This document shows positions 1-7,371 of a DNA stretch of 64,000 bases, piece by piece. A model generated the notes under the pieces. The model saw only the letters and a list, made by a program, of their open reading frames with translations, was not told the DNA's origin and did no database searches. Every line of letters starts with the position of its first letter. Position 1 is the first letter of the stretch. The DNA comes from Actinomyces sp. 432 (GTDB lineage Bacteria; Actinomycetota; Actinomycetes; Actinomycetales; Actinomycetaceae). The position numbers and the translations under genes are program-made. The stretch spans positions 1,240,001-1,304,000 of the forward strand of contig NZ_CP025249.1 of assembly GCF_009930875.1 (NCBI RefSeq). The letters run 5' to 3'.

Positions 1-855
1 GCCTTCGCACCAGAAGGGCCCCTGCGCGCGGCCGCCCTGCGCTGGCGCTGCGACATTCACGACGGCGTGCCCAACTGGGCCTCGTGGCGCGTGGCCTGGG
101 GGCTGGGCTTCCGTCGTGAGGGAAGGGTGCGTTCCTTCCTCGCCAACGACGGTGTCCTGCACGACGGCTGGGTGGGCACCCTTCTGCCTGACGACCCCCG
201 GCGGCCCGTGGCTCCTTGGGACGGTCCCGTAACGGTCGGCGGGCAGGTGGCAGGCTCCTCCCATACCCACGGCGATGCCACGCCGCTGGTGGCCGCCGAC
301 GCCGTCGGCGAGCGCGAGGGGGACGACCCCGAGGCGCTGGTGCGCCGGTTCCACTCCACCTACGGCCTGCCGATCCAGACCGACGGGCCCAGTCTGGACC
401 GTGAGAGCCTGCACATGCGCATGAGCCTTATCGCCGAGGAGTTCGCCGAGCTGACCGGCGCCGTCTACGGGCAGGCGGCCCGCAGCGAGATCGAGTCCGC
501 ATACCGGCGGGCCGTCGCGGCCGACGACGGCACCCGCGACACGGTGGAGGCTGCCGATGCCCTGGCCGATCTGGTTTACGTCATCTACGGCATGGCCCTG
601 GAGACCGGCATCGACCTGGCGGCGGTGCTGGCCGAGGTACAGCGCTCCAACATGTCCAAGCTCGGGCAGGACGGCAAGCCCATCTACCGGGAGGACGGCA
701 AGGTCCTCAAGGGCCCCGGATTCTTCCCCCGGACGTTCAGGGCGTGCTCGGGCTCTGACAACCCCGTGGCAGGATGGGTGCATGACCGACTCGACTCCAG
801 CAGTGGTGGACGCACTTCCCGAGACCAACCCCTTCGCCCGCCCCTGGGAGCTTGA
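1..855 (+). CDS. GNAT acetyltransferase C-terminal half fused to MazG-like (PRA-PH-like) domain, 5' partial, apparent 3' frameshift
   Basis: The reading frame is open at the left edge. The first ~65 visible residues look like the C-terminal half of a RimJ/RimL-type GNAT N-acetyltransferase (NWASWRVAWGLGFRREG, then a WVGTLLPDD ending). After a ~45-residue linker comes an all-alpha MazG / phosphoribosyl-ATP pyrophosphohydrolase-like domain with an EExxE motif (SLIAEEFAEL) and a second acidic helix (ADALADLVYVIYG), the usual Mg-dependent nucleotide pyrophosphohydrolase layout. Near the end, one extra C in the C5 run at 726-730 would restore the expected ending GFFPPDVQGVLGL with a stop at 756-758. 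As read, the frame instead runs to 855, 74 bases into the next gene. The substrate cannot be told from sequence, and the fusion could also be two genes that have lost a stop. Confidence 0.7.
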   Translation, partial: AFAPEGPLRAAALRWRCDIHDGVPNWASWRVAWGLGFRREGRVRSFLANDGVLHDGWVGTLLPDDPRRPVAPWDGPVTVGGQVAGSSHTHGDATPLVAADAVGEREGDDPEALVRRFHSTYGLPIQTDGPSLDRESLHMRMSLIAEEFAELTGAVYGQAARSEIESAYRRAVAADDGTRDTVEAADALADLVYVIYGMALETGIDLAAVLAEVQRSNMSKLGQDGKPIYREDGKVLKGPGFFPRTFRACSGSDNPVAGWVHDRLDSSSGGRTSRDQPLRPPLGA

Positions 856-2844
856 CCTGGAGCTGCCCGACTTCACCGCCGTGAAGCCCGCGGATATCGA
901 GCCCGCCGTCCGCGCCGGCATGGCGGCTCAGCGCGCCGAGTGGGAGGCGATTGCCACCGACCCCGATGCTCCGACGGTGGAGAACACGGTCGCCGCCGTC
1001 GAACGCAGTGGCGAGCTGCTGTCCCGCGCCCTGACCGTCTTATACTCCCTGACCTCTGCTACCGACAGCCCCGAGCTGGATGCGCTGGAGGAGCGGCTGG
1101 CCCCGGACCTGGCCGCTCACGAAGACGCCTACAGCCTCGATGCTCGCATATACCGGCGTTTCAAGGCGCTCGACGAGCGGGTGCAATCCGCTGCCGCGGC
1201 CACCCCCGCCCAGATCCCCGTGGATGCCGACGGCCAGGTGATTGACGCCGAAACCGCCCGCTACATCCGCCTGGCGGTGGAGGAGTTCGAACGCGAGGGC
1301 GTCGCCCTGACCGGCCCGGACGCGGACCGGCTGCGCGCCATCAACGCCCGCCTGACGGCCCTGTCCACCCGCTTCGCCACCCTGACGACCAACGCCATGC
1401 ACGCCGCCGGCGTCGCCAACTTCACCGCTACCCCCGCGCTGGTCACCGCCGCCACCCACGCCGAGCGTGTCGCCCTGCTGAACCGGTCACTGGGTCGCGG
1501 ACTGTCCGGGGAGCACGACACCCGCGCCATCGTGCTGGAGGAGGCCGGGCTGCGGGCCGAGCGGGCCCGCCTGCTCGGCTACCCCACCACGCCGCCGTCG
1601 TCGCCGCCGAGTCGGCCGCCCGCACCAGCCAGGCGGTGAGCGAGCTGCTGACCCGCCTGGTACCTCCGGCCATGGCCAACGCCCGCCGCGACGCCAAGAC
1701 CTACGCCGCCCGCATGGCCGCCGACCCGGCCACTGTCCCCGGCGAGAGCTTCGGCCCCGCCGACTGGCCCCACTACGAGGAGGCCGAGCGCAAGGAGCGC
1801 TTCGGCATTGACGACGCCACCCTCGCCCCCTACCTGGAGCTGAGCAATGTCATCGAGCGCGGCGTCTTCTACGCCGCGGGCCGCCTGTACGGCATCTGCT
1901 TCCACGAGCGGCCCGACCTGGCCGCCCACATGTACGCCCCCGACGTGCGCGTGTGGGAGGTCCGCGACGGCGAGGGAGACGACGCGCCCGTGCTGGGACT
2001 GTTCATCGGCGACTACTACGCCCGCGAGGGCAAGCACGGTGGCGCCTGGATGGACTCCCTGGTGGAGCAGAGTCACCTGACCGGCCGCAAGCCGGTGGTC
2101 ATCAACTGCCTGAACCTCACCAAGCCGGAGGCCGGGCCCACGCTGCTCAGCTGGGACAACGTCATCACCGCCTTCCACGAGTTCGGGCACGCACTGCACG
2201 GCCTGTTTGCCGACACCCGCTGGCCCAGTGCCTCGGGCACCAACGTGCCCCGCGACGTCGTCGAGTTCCCCTCCCAGGTCAACGAGAAGTGGGCGTTGCA
2301 CCCGCAGGTCATCGCCTCCTATGCCCGGCATGTGGACACTGGGGCCCCACTGCCGGAGGGCCTCGCCGAGCGGCTGCGCAGCCAGGGCGCCTTCGGGCAG
2401 GGATATGCCACCACCGAGTACCTGGGAGCCGCTGTCCTGGATCAGGCCTGGCACACCTTGCAGCCACAGGAGGTGCCCGCCGACGTGACCGCGGTTGAGG
2501 GCTTTGAGCACACCGCACTGGCTGACGTCGGCATTGATGACGCCCTGGTCCCGCCCCGCTACCGCAGCACCTACTTCGCCCACGTCTTCGGCGGCGGCTA
2601 TGGGGCCGCCTACTACGCCTACATCTGGAGCGAGGTTATGGATGCCGACACCACCGAGTGGTTCCGCACCGACGGCGAGGGCGCCCGCGACGGCGACCTG
2701 GGCCTGAATCGCGAGGCCGGGGAGCGCTTCCGCCGCGAGTTCCTCTCCCGGGGGGACTCCCGCGACCCGCTGGTCTCCTACTGCGCCTACCGCGGCCGCG
2801 ATCCGCGGATCGAGCCGCTGCTGCGGCGCCGCGGACTGAACTAG
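782..2844 (+). CDS. dcp: M3 family metallopeptidase (peptidyl-dipeptidase Dcp / oligopeptidase A-like), apparent frameshift
   Basis: Zinc-dependent cytosolic oligopeptidase that would degrade short peptides. The second half carries the M3 signature AFHEFGHALHGLF, with the HExxH zinc site and downstream Glu (residues about 462-470 after repair), and the C-terminal YRSTYFAHVFGGGYGAAYYAY segment typical of Dcp. The start at 782 gives MTDSTPAVVDALPETNPF. The frame is broken near 1582-1590: one extra C in the CCCC run at 1582-1585 joins LLGYPHHAAVVAAE to the downstream frame and gives about 687 residues, the normal Dcp length. Without it the protein stops at 1639. The break has the same form as five others in the window, so I treat the gene as intact in the organism. 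Dcp versus oligopeptidase A is not resolved. Confidence 0.8.
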
Positions 2845-2885
2845 ATCGTTGTTCGGCCTGAGGGTGAACTCCGGTACTTAACCGG

Positions 2886-2891
2886 TATCCT
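2886..2891 (+). promoter_or_regulatory. -10 box of a probable leaderless promoter
   Basis: TATCCT lies 7 bases before the ATG at 2899 with no Shine-Dalgarno between, so transcription would start at or next to the start codon. Confidence 0.5.
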
Positions 2892-2898
2892 GTGCCAC

Positions 2899-3246
2899 AT
2901 GACGAACGACCCGCGGTTAGCGCTCAATCGACTCATTGCCGCCTTCGAGGCGCACCTGGACGCCGCCGCGACGGGTGATGAGGCGTCTCCGGCCGTTGTC
3001 GCGGCAGAGGACGCGCTTCAGGATGCCTTCTTCACCTACGACGACGCCCTGTTCACCGCCTACGGCATCGAGCTGCCCTTCGACGCCTTCGACTCCGACG
3101 AGGACGAGGACGAGGATGAGGATGACGAAGATGCGGAGGATGATGAGGACGAGGGCGCCGAGGACGACTACGACGACGAGGACGTGGACGAGGACGACTA
3201 CGACGACTACGACGACCGGGAGGTCGACGAGGACTACGAGGACTGA
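2899..3246 (+). CDS. small highly acidic protein of unknown function
   Basis: 115 residues. The first ~65 residues form a globular-looking helical part (PRLALNRLIAAFEAHLDAA ... DALFTAYGIELPFDAF); the rest is almost only Asp, Glu and Tyr (DEDEDEDDEDAEDDEDEG and similar). Short proteins with this design are widespread in Actinobacteria and are sometimes labelled primosomal protein without support. No catalytic motif is visible. The start at 2899 is fixed by a -10 box 7 bases upstream. It stands between the M3 peptidase and a convergent aldo/keto reductase. I assign no function. Confidence 0.75.
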   Translation: MTNDPRLALNRLIAAFEAHLDAAATGDEASPAVVAAEDALQDAFFTYDDALFTAYGIELPFDAFDSDEDEDEDEDDEDAEDDEDEGAEDDYDDEDVDEDDYDDYDDREVDEDYED

Positions 3247-3280
3247 GCCCCCGATCGTCGGGCACCAGGGGCGCAGCCGG

Positions 3281-4258
3281 TCAGAATCGCTCCGGGTAGC
3301 CGAGCACCGGTGCCGTCACCTCATCCAGGGCGCGTCGGATCTGCACCGGTAGCACTAGGTCCTCGGCTGCCAGAGCGCCACGCAGCTGCCCGGGAGTCCG
3401 GGCACCCACAATGCTGGAAGCGATGCCCTCGGCGTCTCGAGCCCATGACAGCGCCACCTCCACCGGTTTACGGTCCAGGCCGACAGCGGCCGTTGCTACC
3501 GCCTCCACCACGCCCTGGTGCCGTTCGCCCAGGTAGGGCGCCACATATGACCGCAGATGGGGCGAGGCGCCGCGCGAGTCCGGGGGAGTGGCGGCCCGGT
3601 ACTTACCGGTCAGGACTCCGCGCCCCAGCGGCGCATAGCCGATGACGCCGAAGCCGAGCGCATCCGCCGCCGGCGCCAGCTCCCGCTCGATTCCGCGTGC
3701 CAGCAGCGAGTGCTCCACCTCTGCTGCAGCCATACCGGGGCCGCCGCCCTGCCGCAGCAGATCCGCCAGGTGCACGCTCGCCCAGGCTGGGTGATTGGAC
3801 ACTCCTACGTACCGGGCCCGCCCAGTGGCCACCGCGGTGCGCAGCGCATCGGCGGTCTCCTCCAGCGGCGTGGTGGCATCGGGGACCTGCACCAGCCACA
3901 GGTCCAGGTGGTCCGTTCCCAGACGCGCCAGGGAGTCGTCAAGCGTGTCCAGCAGGGTGCCGCGGGAGGCATCGGCCGCCGTCGAGCGCGCACCGGTGCG
4001 CCAGGTACGCACACCCGCCTTGGAGACCAGTACCAGCTCGTGCCGGTCTACTGTTCCAGCGAGCAGGGAGCCGATTACCTCCTCGGCGGCGCCCTCGCAG
4101 TAAGAGGCGGCCGTGTCCAGCAGGGTGCCGCCGGCGTCGAGGAAGATCTCCAGCTGATCCTTGGCCTCGATCTCATCGGTGTCTCGGCCCCAGGTCATGG
4201 TGCCCAGCCCGACTGCGGAGACGCGCAGCCCGGTGCGCCCGAGCCTCCTGTGTTCCAT
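3281..4258 (-). CDS. aldo/keto reductase family protein
   Basis: 325 residues from MEHRRLGRTGLRVS; a longer in-frame start at 4333 adds a Cys/Arg-rich stretch that does not fit the family. A (beta/alpha)8 NADPH-dependent oxidoreductase is expected. Visible motifs are GLGTMTWG, DTAASYCEG (catalytic Asp and Tyr), LVSKAG (catalytic Lys), VGVSNH and the C-terminal cofactor loop SSIVGARTPGQL. The position normally held by the catalytic His (for example LHWPD) reads LVQVPD, so His is replaced by Gln, which may alter or reduce carbonyl reduction. It lies 117 bases downstream of tusA on the same strand and may be co-transcribed. Substrate unknown. Confidence 0.85.
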   Translation of the reverse strand: MEHRRLGRTGLRVSAVGLGTMTWGRDTDEIEAKDQLEIFLDAGGTLLDTAASYCEGAAEEVIGSLLAGTVDRHELVLVSKAGVRTWRTGARSTAADASRGTLLDTLDDSLARLGTDHLDLWLVQVPDATTPLEETADALRTAVATGRARYVGVSNHPAWASVHLADLLRQGGGPGMAAAEVEHSLLARGIERELAPAADALGFGVIGYAPLGRGVLTGKYRAATPPDSRGASPHLRSYVAPYLGERHQGVVEAVATAAVGLDRKPVEVALSWARDAEGIASSIVGARTPGQLRGALAAEDLVLPVQIRRALDEVTAPVLGYPERF

Positions 4259-4375
4259 GGGCCAACCGTATGGCCAACAGCCTGTCTGACCGCGCAGGCA
4301 GACAACGGCGCGCCCCGCCTCCCGCGCCGGCACGGCCAGGGCGGAAGGCGGGGCAGAAGGCGAGGCAGAGGGAGG

Positions 4376-4597
4376 CTACTTGCGGACGGTGATGCTCCAG
4401 GAGGCCTCACCGGTCTTGGCGAACTCCGTGACGGTGTAGCCGTTATCCGCCGCCCAGGCCGGCAGGGACTGGGTGCCCTGGGTGCAGTCGAAGGCGATCA
4501 CCAGTTCGTCGCCGATCTCCAGATCGGCCATGGCCTCCTCTGCCTCCATAACCGGGAACGGGCAGACCAGGCCCTCGGTCTCCAGTACGGTGCGCAT
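4376..4597 (-). CDS. tusA: TusA-family sulfur carrier / sulfurtransferase
   Basis: 73 residues with the hallmark CPxP motif near the N-terminus (ETEGLVCPFPVMEAEEAM); the Cys would carry persulfide sulfur. C-terminal half folds as the usual beta-alpha-beta sheet. TusA proteins pass sulfur to thiouridine or cofactor synthesis or accept sulfur brought in by YeeE/YedE transporters. It sits directly downstream of such a transporter on the same strand, with 69 bases between, which supports joint use of imported sulfur. Starts ATG at 4597 after GAAAAGGAGTCG, a good ribosome site. Regulation is probably through the cysteine leader upstream of the transporter. Confidence 0.88.
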   Translation of the reverse strand: MRTVLETEGLVCPFPVMEAEEAMADLEIGDELVIAFDCTQGTQSLPAWAADNGYTVTEFAKTGEASWSITVRK

Positions 4598-4666
4598 AAT
4601 CGACTCCTTTTCTGAGATGGAACTTGACTAGGACATGGATGGAACTCGGGTGTGCACGGCGGCGCA

Positions 4667-5779
4667 TCAGCGTGCGGCAACCGGGCTCGCCGCCCGGGTG
4701 CCGTTGGCGCGCCCGGAGGGGGACGACGCCGCCTCGCGTGCGGCACGTCTCTGGTTGCGGGGACGGATAAGGGTGAAGTAGGCGGTGATCCCGACGCCGA
4801 GGACCTGGAAGACCAGGGCGGTCCACCCCTGCCAGGACAGCAGAGAGGTCTGCACCAGGGCGTTGCCGATGGAGCAGCCTCCGGCCCAGGCAGCGCCCAC
4901 CCCCATGAGCAGCCCGCCGGCGATGGACCGGCGAATAACGGTGGCGGAGGGGACGCGGACGCGGAACTCGCCCGAGGCACGTGCACTGAGATGGGAGCCG
5001 AGCAGGATTCCGAGGACCAGCATTACGCCCCAGTCGAGTCGGTCGGCGTCCCCGGTGACCAGCCAACCGACGAGGTTCGACGACGGCGTGGTGATTCCCA
5101 GCCCGTCATGGCGGCCGGTGGCCCAGGAGGCCGGCCAGGCGACAATCGCCACCAGCCCGACGAGTACGCCCGTGACCAGTGGGTTCCAGGCGCGTTCGAA
5201 CAAGAGGTGGTTCAGCCCGGTGCGCTGCGCGGCCAGTTGCAGGGGGACCGGCCTGTCCGCGGCCAGACGGAGCTGCCACCGTACGAGGCCGGCGACGCCG
5301 GCGACGAGTACCAGCACGCCGACCCAATCGGGTAGGCCGAAGGCGGCGGGGATCGTGGTCAGCTGAGTGGGCCACAGTCCCTTGACCCACGTGGTTACCG
5401 GGGCGAGCACCCCGGTCTTGGACACGGCTGCGGTAACGGCGTAGGCGATGAGCGCGAACCAGGACCCCACCAGGCCCTCTCCGGCACGGTAGTAGGTGCC
5501 GGTGGCGCAGCCTCCGGCCAGCACGATGCCCACGCCGAACAGCAGGGAGCCGACCGCGGTTGCCACCACGGAGAGCGTGGGCACCTCCGGGGTGATGGCG
5601 CCGGTGGCTGTGAGCAGGGTCACGCCGACCGCCTGGACGGCGACCGCCAGCAGGAAGGCGGTCATCCACCGCCAGGAACCGGAGACCCACAGGTCCCTGA
5701 AGGCTCCGGTGATGCAGAAGCGGCCGCGTTGGAGCACGAGTCCGAGTACGCCGCCGACGAGTAGTCCGGTGAAAATCAA
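4667..5779 (-). CDS. YeeE/YedE (TsuA-like) sulfur-compound transporter
   Basis: 370-residue membrane protein with about ten hydrophobic segments in two similar halves. Family Cys motifs are present: QRGRFCITGAFRD near residue 20, GGCATGTYYRAGEG near 100 and GGCSIGNAL in the second half; in the TsuA family these cysteines relay thiosulfate sulfur across the membrane. The tail is a short basic cytosolic stretch. The gene is followed by tusA and preceded by 224 bases holding hairpins and then a tri-cysteine leader peptide (6004-6087), which suggests control by cysteine supply. Thiosulfate as substrate is inferred from the family, not shown. Confidence 0.85.
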   Translation of the reverse strand: MIFTGLLVGGVLGLVLQRGRFCITGAFRDLWVSGSWRWMTAFLLAVAVQAVGVTLLTATGAITPEVPTLSVVATAVGSLLFGVGIVLAGGCATGTYYRAGEGLVGSWFALIAYAVTAAVSKTGVLAPVTTWVKGLWPTQLTTIPAAFGLPDWVGVLVLVAGVAGLVRWQLRLAADRPVPLQLAAQRTGLNHLLFERAWNPLVTGVLVGLVAIVAWPASWATGRHDGLGITTPSSNLVGWLVTGDADRLDWGVMLVLGILLGSHLSARASGEFRVRVPSATVIRRSIAGGLLMGVGAAWAGGCSIGNALVQTSLLSWQGWTALVFQVLGVGITAYFTLIRPRNQRRAAREAASSPSGRANGTRAASPVAAR

Positions 5780-5877
5780 TGGGGGTCCTTTGTCCGACTG
5801 TACGAACCGCCGTGAGCGCGGTCCGGTTGGCGAGGACGCGGGTAGGGCACTGCTGCGGCGCTGAAGGCCGTCGGCAC

Positions 5878-5920
5878 AGGCGTAGGCCCACCCGCGACTG
5901 TGGGTGATGGGCTACGGCCT
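5878..5920 (-). terminator. candidate attenuator hairpin between cysteine leader and sulfur transporter
   Basis: On the minus strand, AGGCCGTAGCCCA pairs with TGGGCCTACGCCT through about 13 base pairs with two single-base bulges, and an inner CCC/GGG closes an 8-base loop. No U-run follows, as is common in high-GC actinobacteria. A second small GCGCC/GGCGC hairpin lies just upstream at 5929-5942 and could be the alternative structure. Position after the leader stop fits transcription or translation attenuation. Confidence 0.45.
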
Positions 5921-6003
5921 GACCAGGGGCGCCTACGGGCGCGTGCCGCCGCGCCGGCAGGTCGGGGGAAGAAGCAGGGGAGTATTAGTTGGGTGCTGCT
6001 GCC

Positions 6004-6087
6004 TCACTGAGCCCTGGCCAGGTCGAGCATGCAGCAACACGCTCCGCGCTGTGCGCGAAGGGTGCGGGCTACGATCTGGGAGCTCAT
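6004..6087 (-). CDS. cysteine-rich leader peptide (putative cysteine attenuator)
   Basis: 27-residue open frame starting ATG at 6087 and ending TGA at 6004-6006; the C-terminal part reads RGACCCMLDLARAQ, with three consecutive Cys codons (TGT TGC TGC). AAGGAAG lies 9 bases before the ATG as ribosome site. It precedes the YeeE transporter and tusA on the same strand, separated by hairpin-forming sequence. Short upstream frames with poly-cysteine are known in mycobacteria to act as cysteine-responsive attenuators of sulfur genes: ribosomes stall on the Cys codons when charged Cys-tRNA is scarce and downstream expression rises. The role here is inferred from that precedent and from context. Confidence 0.65.
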   Translation of the reverse strand: MSSQIVARTLRAQRGACCCMLDLARAQ

Positions 6088-6158
6088 GAGTGCTGTCTTC
6101 CTTGCGGGTTCGGGATCGGTTCCAGGATCAGGTTCAGGTAACTGATACGGGTTCGTCC

Positions 6159-6181
6159 GGCCACGGTCGGTAACCGTGGCC
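6159..6181 (-). terminator. intrinsic-type hairpin downstream of the RecB-like gene
   Basis: GGCCACGGT / ACCGTGGCC form a perfect 9-bp stem with a 5-base loop, 72 bases after the RecB-like stop and before the cysteine leader. No T-run, so termination is plausible but not certain. Confidence 0.5.
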
Positions 6182-6252
6182 GCGATGCTAGACGTGGCCG
6201 GATGCCCGGCGCCAGCGGGTGACCACTTCGTGAGACGGGGTGCGGGCGCGCT

Positions 6253-7179
6253 TTAGCCGCCGGGTGAGCGTCTGGCGGTCAGTAGGCGCGCGACGCCGTC
6301 GGCGGGCAGCTCGGGAGTGGTTCCACCGAACAGCGGGCACTGGGCCTGGTAGGCACACCAGTCGCACAGGCGGGAGCGGCGCGGGGCGAACTCGCCGGCG
6401 GCGGCGCAGTCCTCCACCTCGTCCCAAATGTGGGCGAGCTTGGTCTCGGTGGCTTCCAGCTCGGGCAGGCGCGGATCGTGGGTGAGGGTGCGCCCGTCCT
6501 TGAGGTAGACGATCTGCAGGCGCGCCGGCGCTCGCCCGCGCAGGCGCCAGAGCACCAGGGCGTAGAAGCGCATCTGGAACAGCGCCTCCTCCTGGAAGCG
6601 CGGGCCGGGGGAGCGGCCGGTCTTGTAGTCGACCACGCGCATAGCGCCGTCGGGGGCTACGTCCAGGCGGTCGACGAAGCCGCGCAGCAGCAGCCCGTCG
6701 CGCGTCTCGGTCTGCACGAACAGCTCACGCTCCGCAGGCTCCAGCCGCTTGGGGTTCTCCAGGTGGAAGTAGGCACTTATCAGCGTGCGCGCCTCATCCA
6801 GCCAGGGGGCAACCGCAGCGGAGTCCGGGAACAGGCCCATGACCTCGGGATGCTTCTCCCGGTGGGTCTGCCACTGCCCCGGCAGCATGTCCAGGGCGGC
6901 CTCGCGGGTGCGGTCGCGTGCCGGCAGATCGTACAGGCGCTCCAGGATCGCGTGTACGAGCGTGCCCTTGTGTGTGGCAAGGGAGCCGGGCTCAGGGAGG
7001 CGGTCGACGGTGCGCAGGCGGAACAGCAGTGGGCACTGCATGAAGTCCTTGGCCCGCGACGGCGACAACGCGGTACGTCCCGAGCCGCGGCGACCACCAC
7101 CGCCGGGTCCTGTGGGGCGCGCACCGGCGGCTGGTGCTGCGGCTGCTGTCGCGGCCGGAAGGTCTGGTTGCTCAGTCAC
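6253..7179 (-). CDS. RecB-family PD-(D/E)XK exonuclease-like protein with probable Fe-S cluster
   Basis: 308 residues. After a Pro/Gly/Ala-rich N-terminal ~35 residues comes LSPSRAKDFMQCPLLFRLR, then HKGTLVHAILERLYDL, the nuclease core GFVDRLD ... VVDYKTG (Asp and Asp-x-Lys of PD-(D/E)XK), and a C-terminal CDWCAYQAQCPLF. Cys49 plus Cys272, Cys275 and Cys281 make the four-cysteine pattern that holds a 4Fe-4S cluster in the Cas4/AddB-type nucleases. No cas genes are near, so it is a free-standing actinobacterial RecB-like nuclease, likely in DNA repair or processing. The downstream hairpin at 6159-6181 may end its transcript. Confidence 0.85.
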   Translation of the reverse strand: MTEQPDLPAATAAAAPAAGARPTGPGGGGRRGSGRTALSPSRAKDFMQCPLLFRLRTVDRLPEPGSLATHKGTLVHAILERLYDLPARDRTREAALDMLPGQWQTHREKHPEVMGLFPDSAAVAPWLDEARTLISAYFHLENPKRLEPAERELFVQTETRDGLLLRGFVDRLDVAPDGAMRVVDYKTGRSPGPRFQEEALFQMRFYALVLWRLRGRAPARLQIVYLKDGRTLTHDPRLPELEATETKLAHIWDEVEDCAAAGEFAPRRSRLCDWCAYQAQCPLFGGTTPELPADGVARLLTARRSPGG

Positions 7180-7304
7180 GGTGTGAACCTACCGCGGCCC
7201 GGTGACATGAACGGCAAAGCCCGGTTCGGCTGTCCACAGGCCGGTGGCACAGCCCCTGCGGATACGCCGCCTGTGGATGGCGGAGAAACCTGCCTGCGAT
7301 CCCC

Positions 7305-7336
7305 CTATTGACAGGACAATAGTGGCGTCCTAGGCT
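7305..7336 (+). promoter_or_regulatory. sigma70-type promoter with overlapping palindrome (candidate operator)
   Basis: TTGACA at 7308-7313, a 17-base spacer and TAGGCT at 7331-7336 make a near-consensus promoter 35 bases before the ABC operon start. The -35 box is embedded in an inverted repeat CTATTG-N6-CAATAG (7305-7322), so a repressor bound there would block the promoter. No regulator gene adjoins it. Confidence 0.6.
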
Positions 7337-7371
7337 TCAGATCACTGAATCGTCTACGCAAGGGAGCGGTC

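Noticed and set aside
6253..7179. Cas4 or a CRISPR-associated nuclease
   Set aside because: The Fe-S/PD-(D/E)XK layout is similar, but there are no cas neighbours and the protein fits the free-standing actinobacterial RecB-like group.
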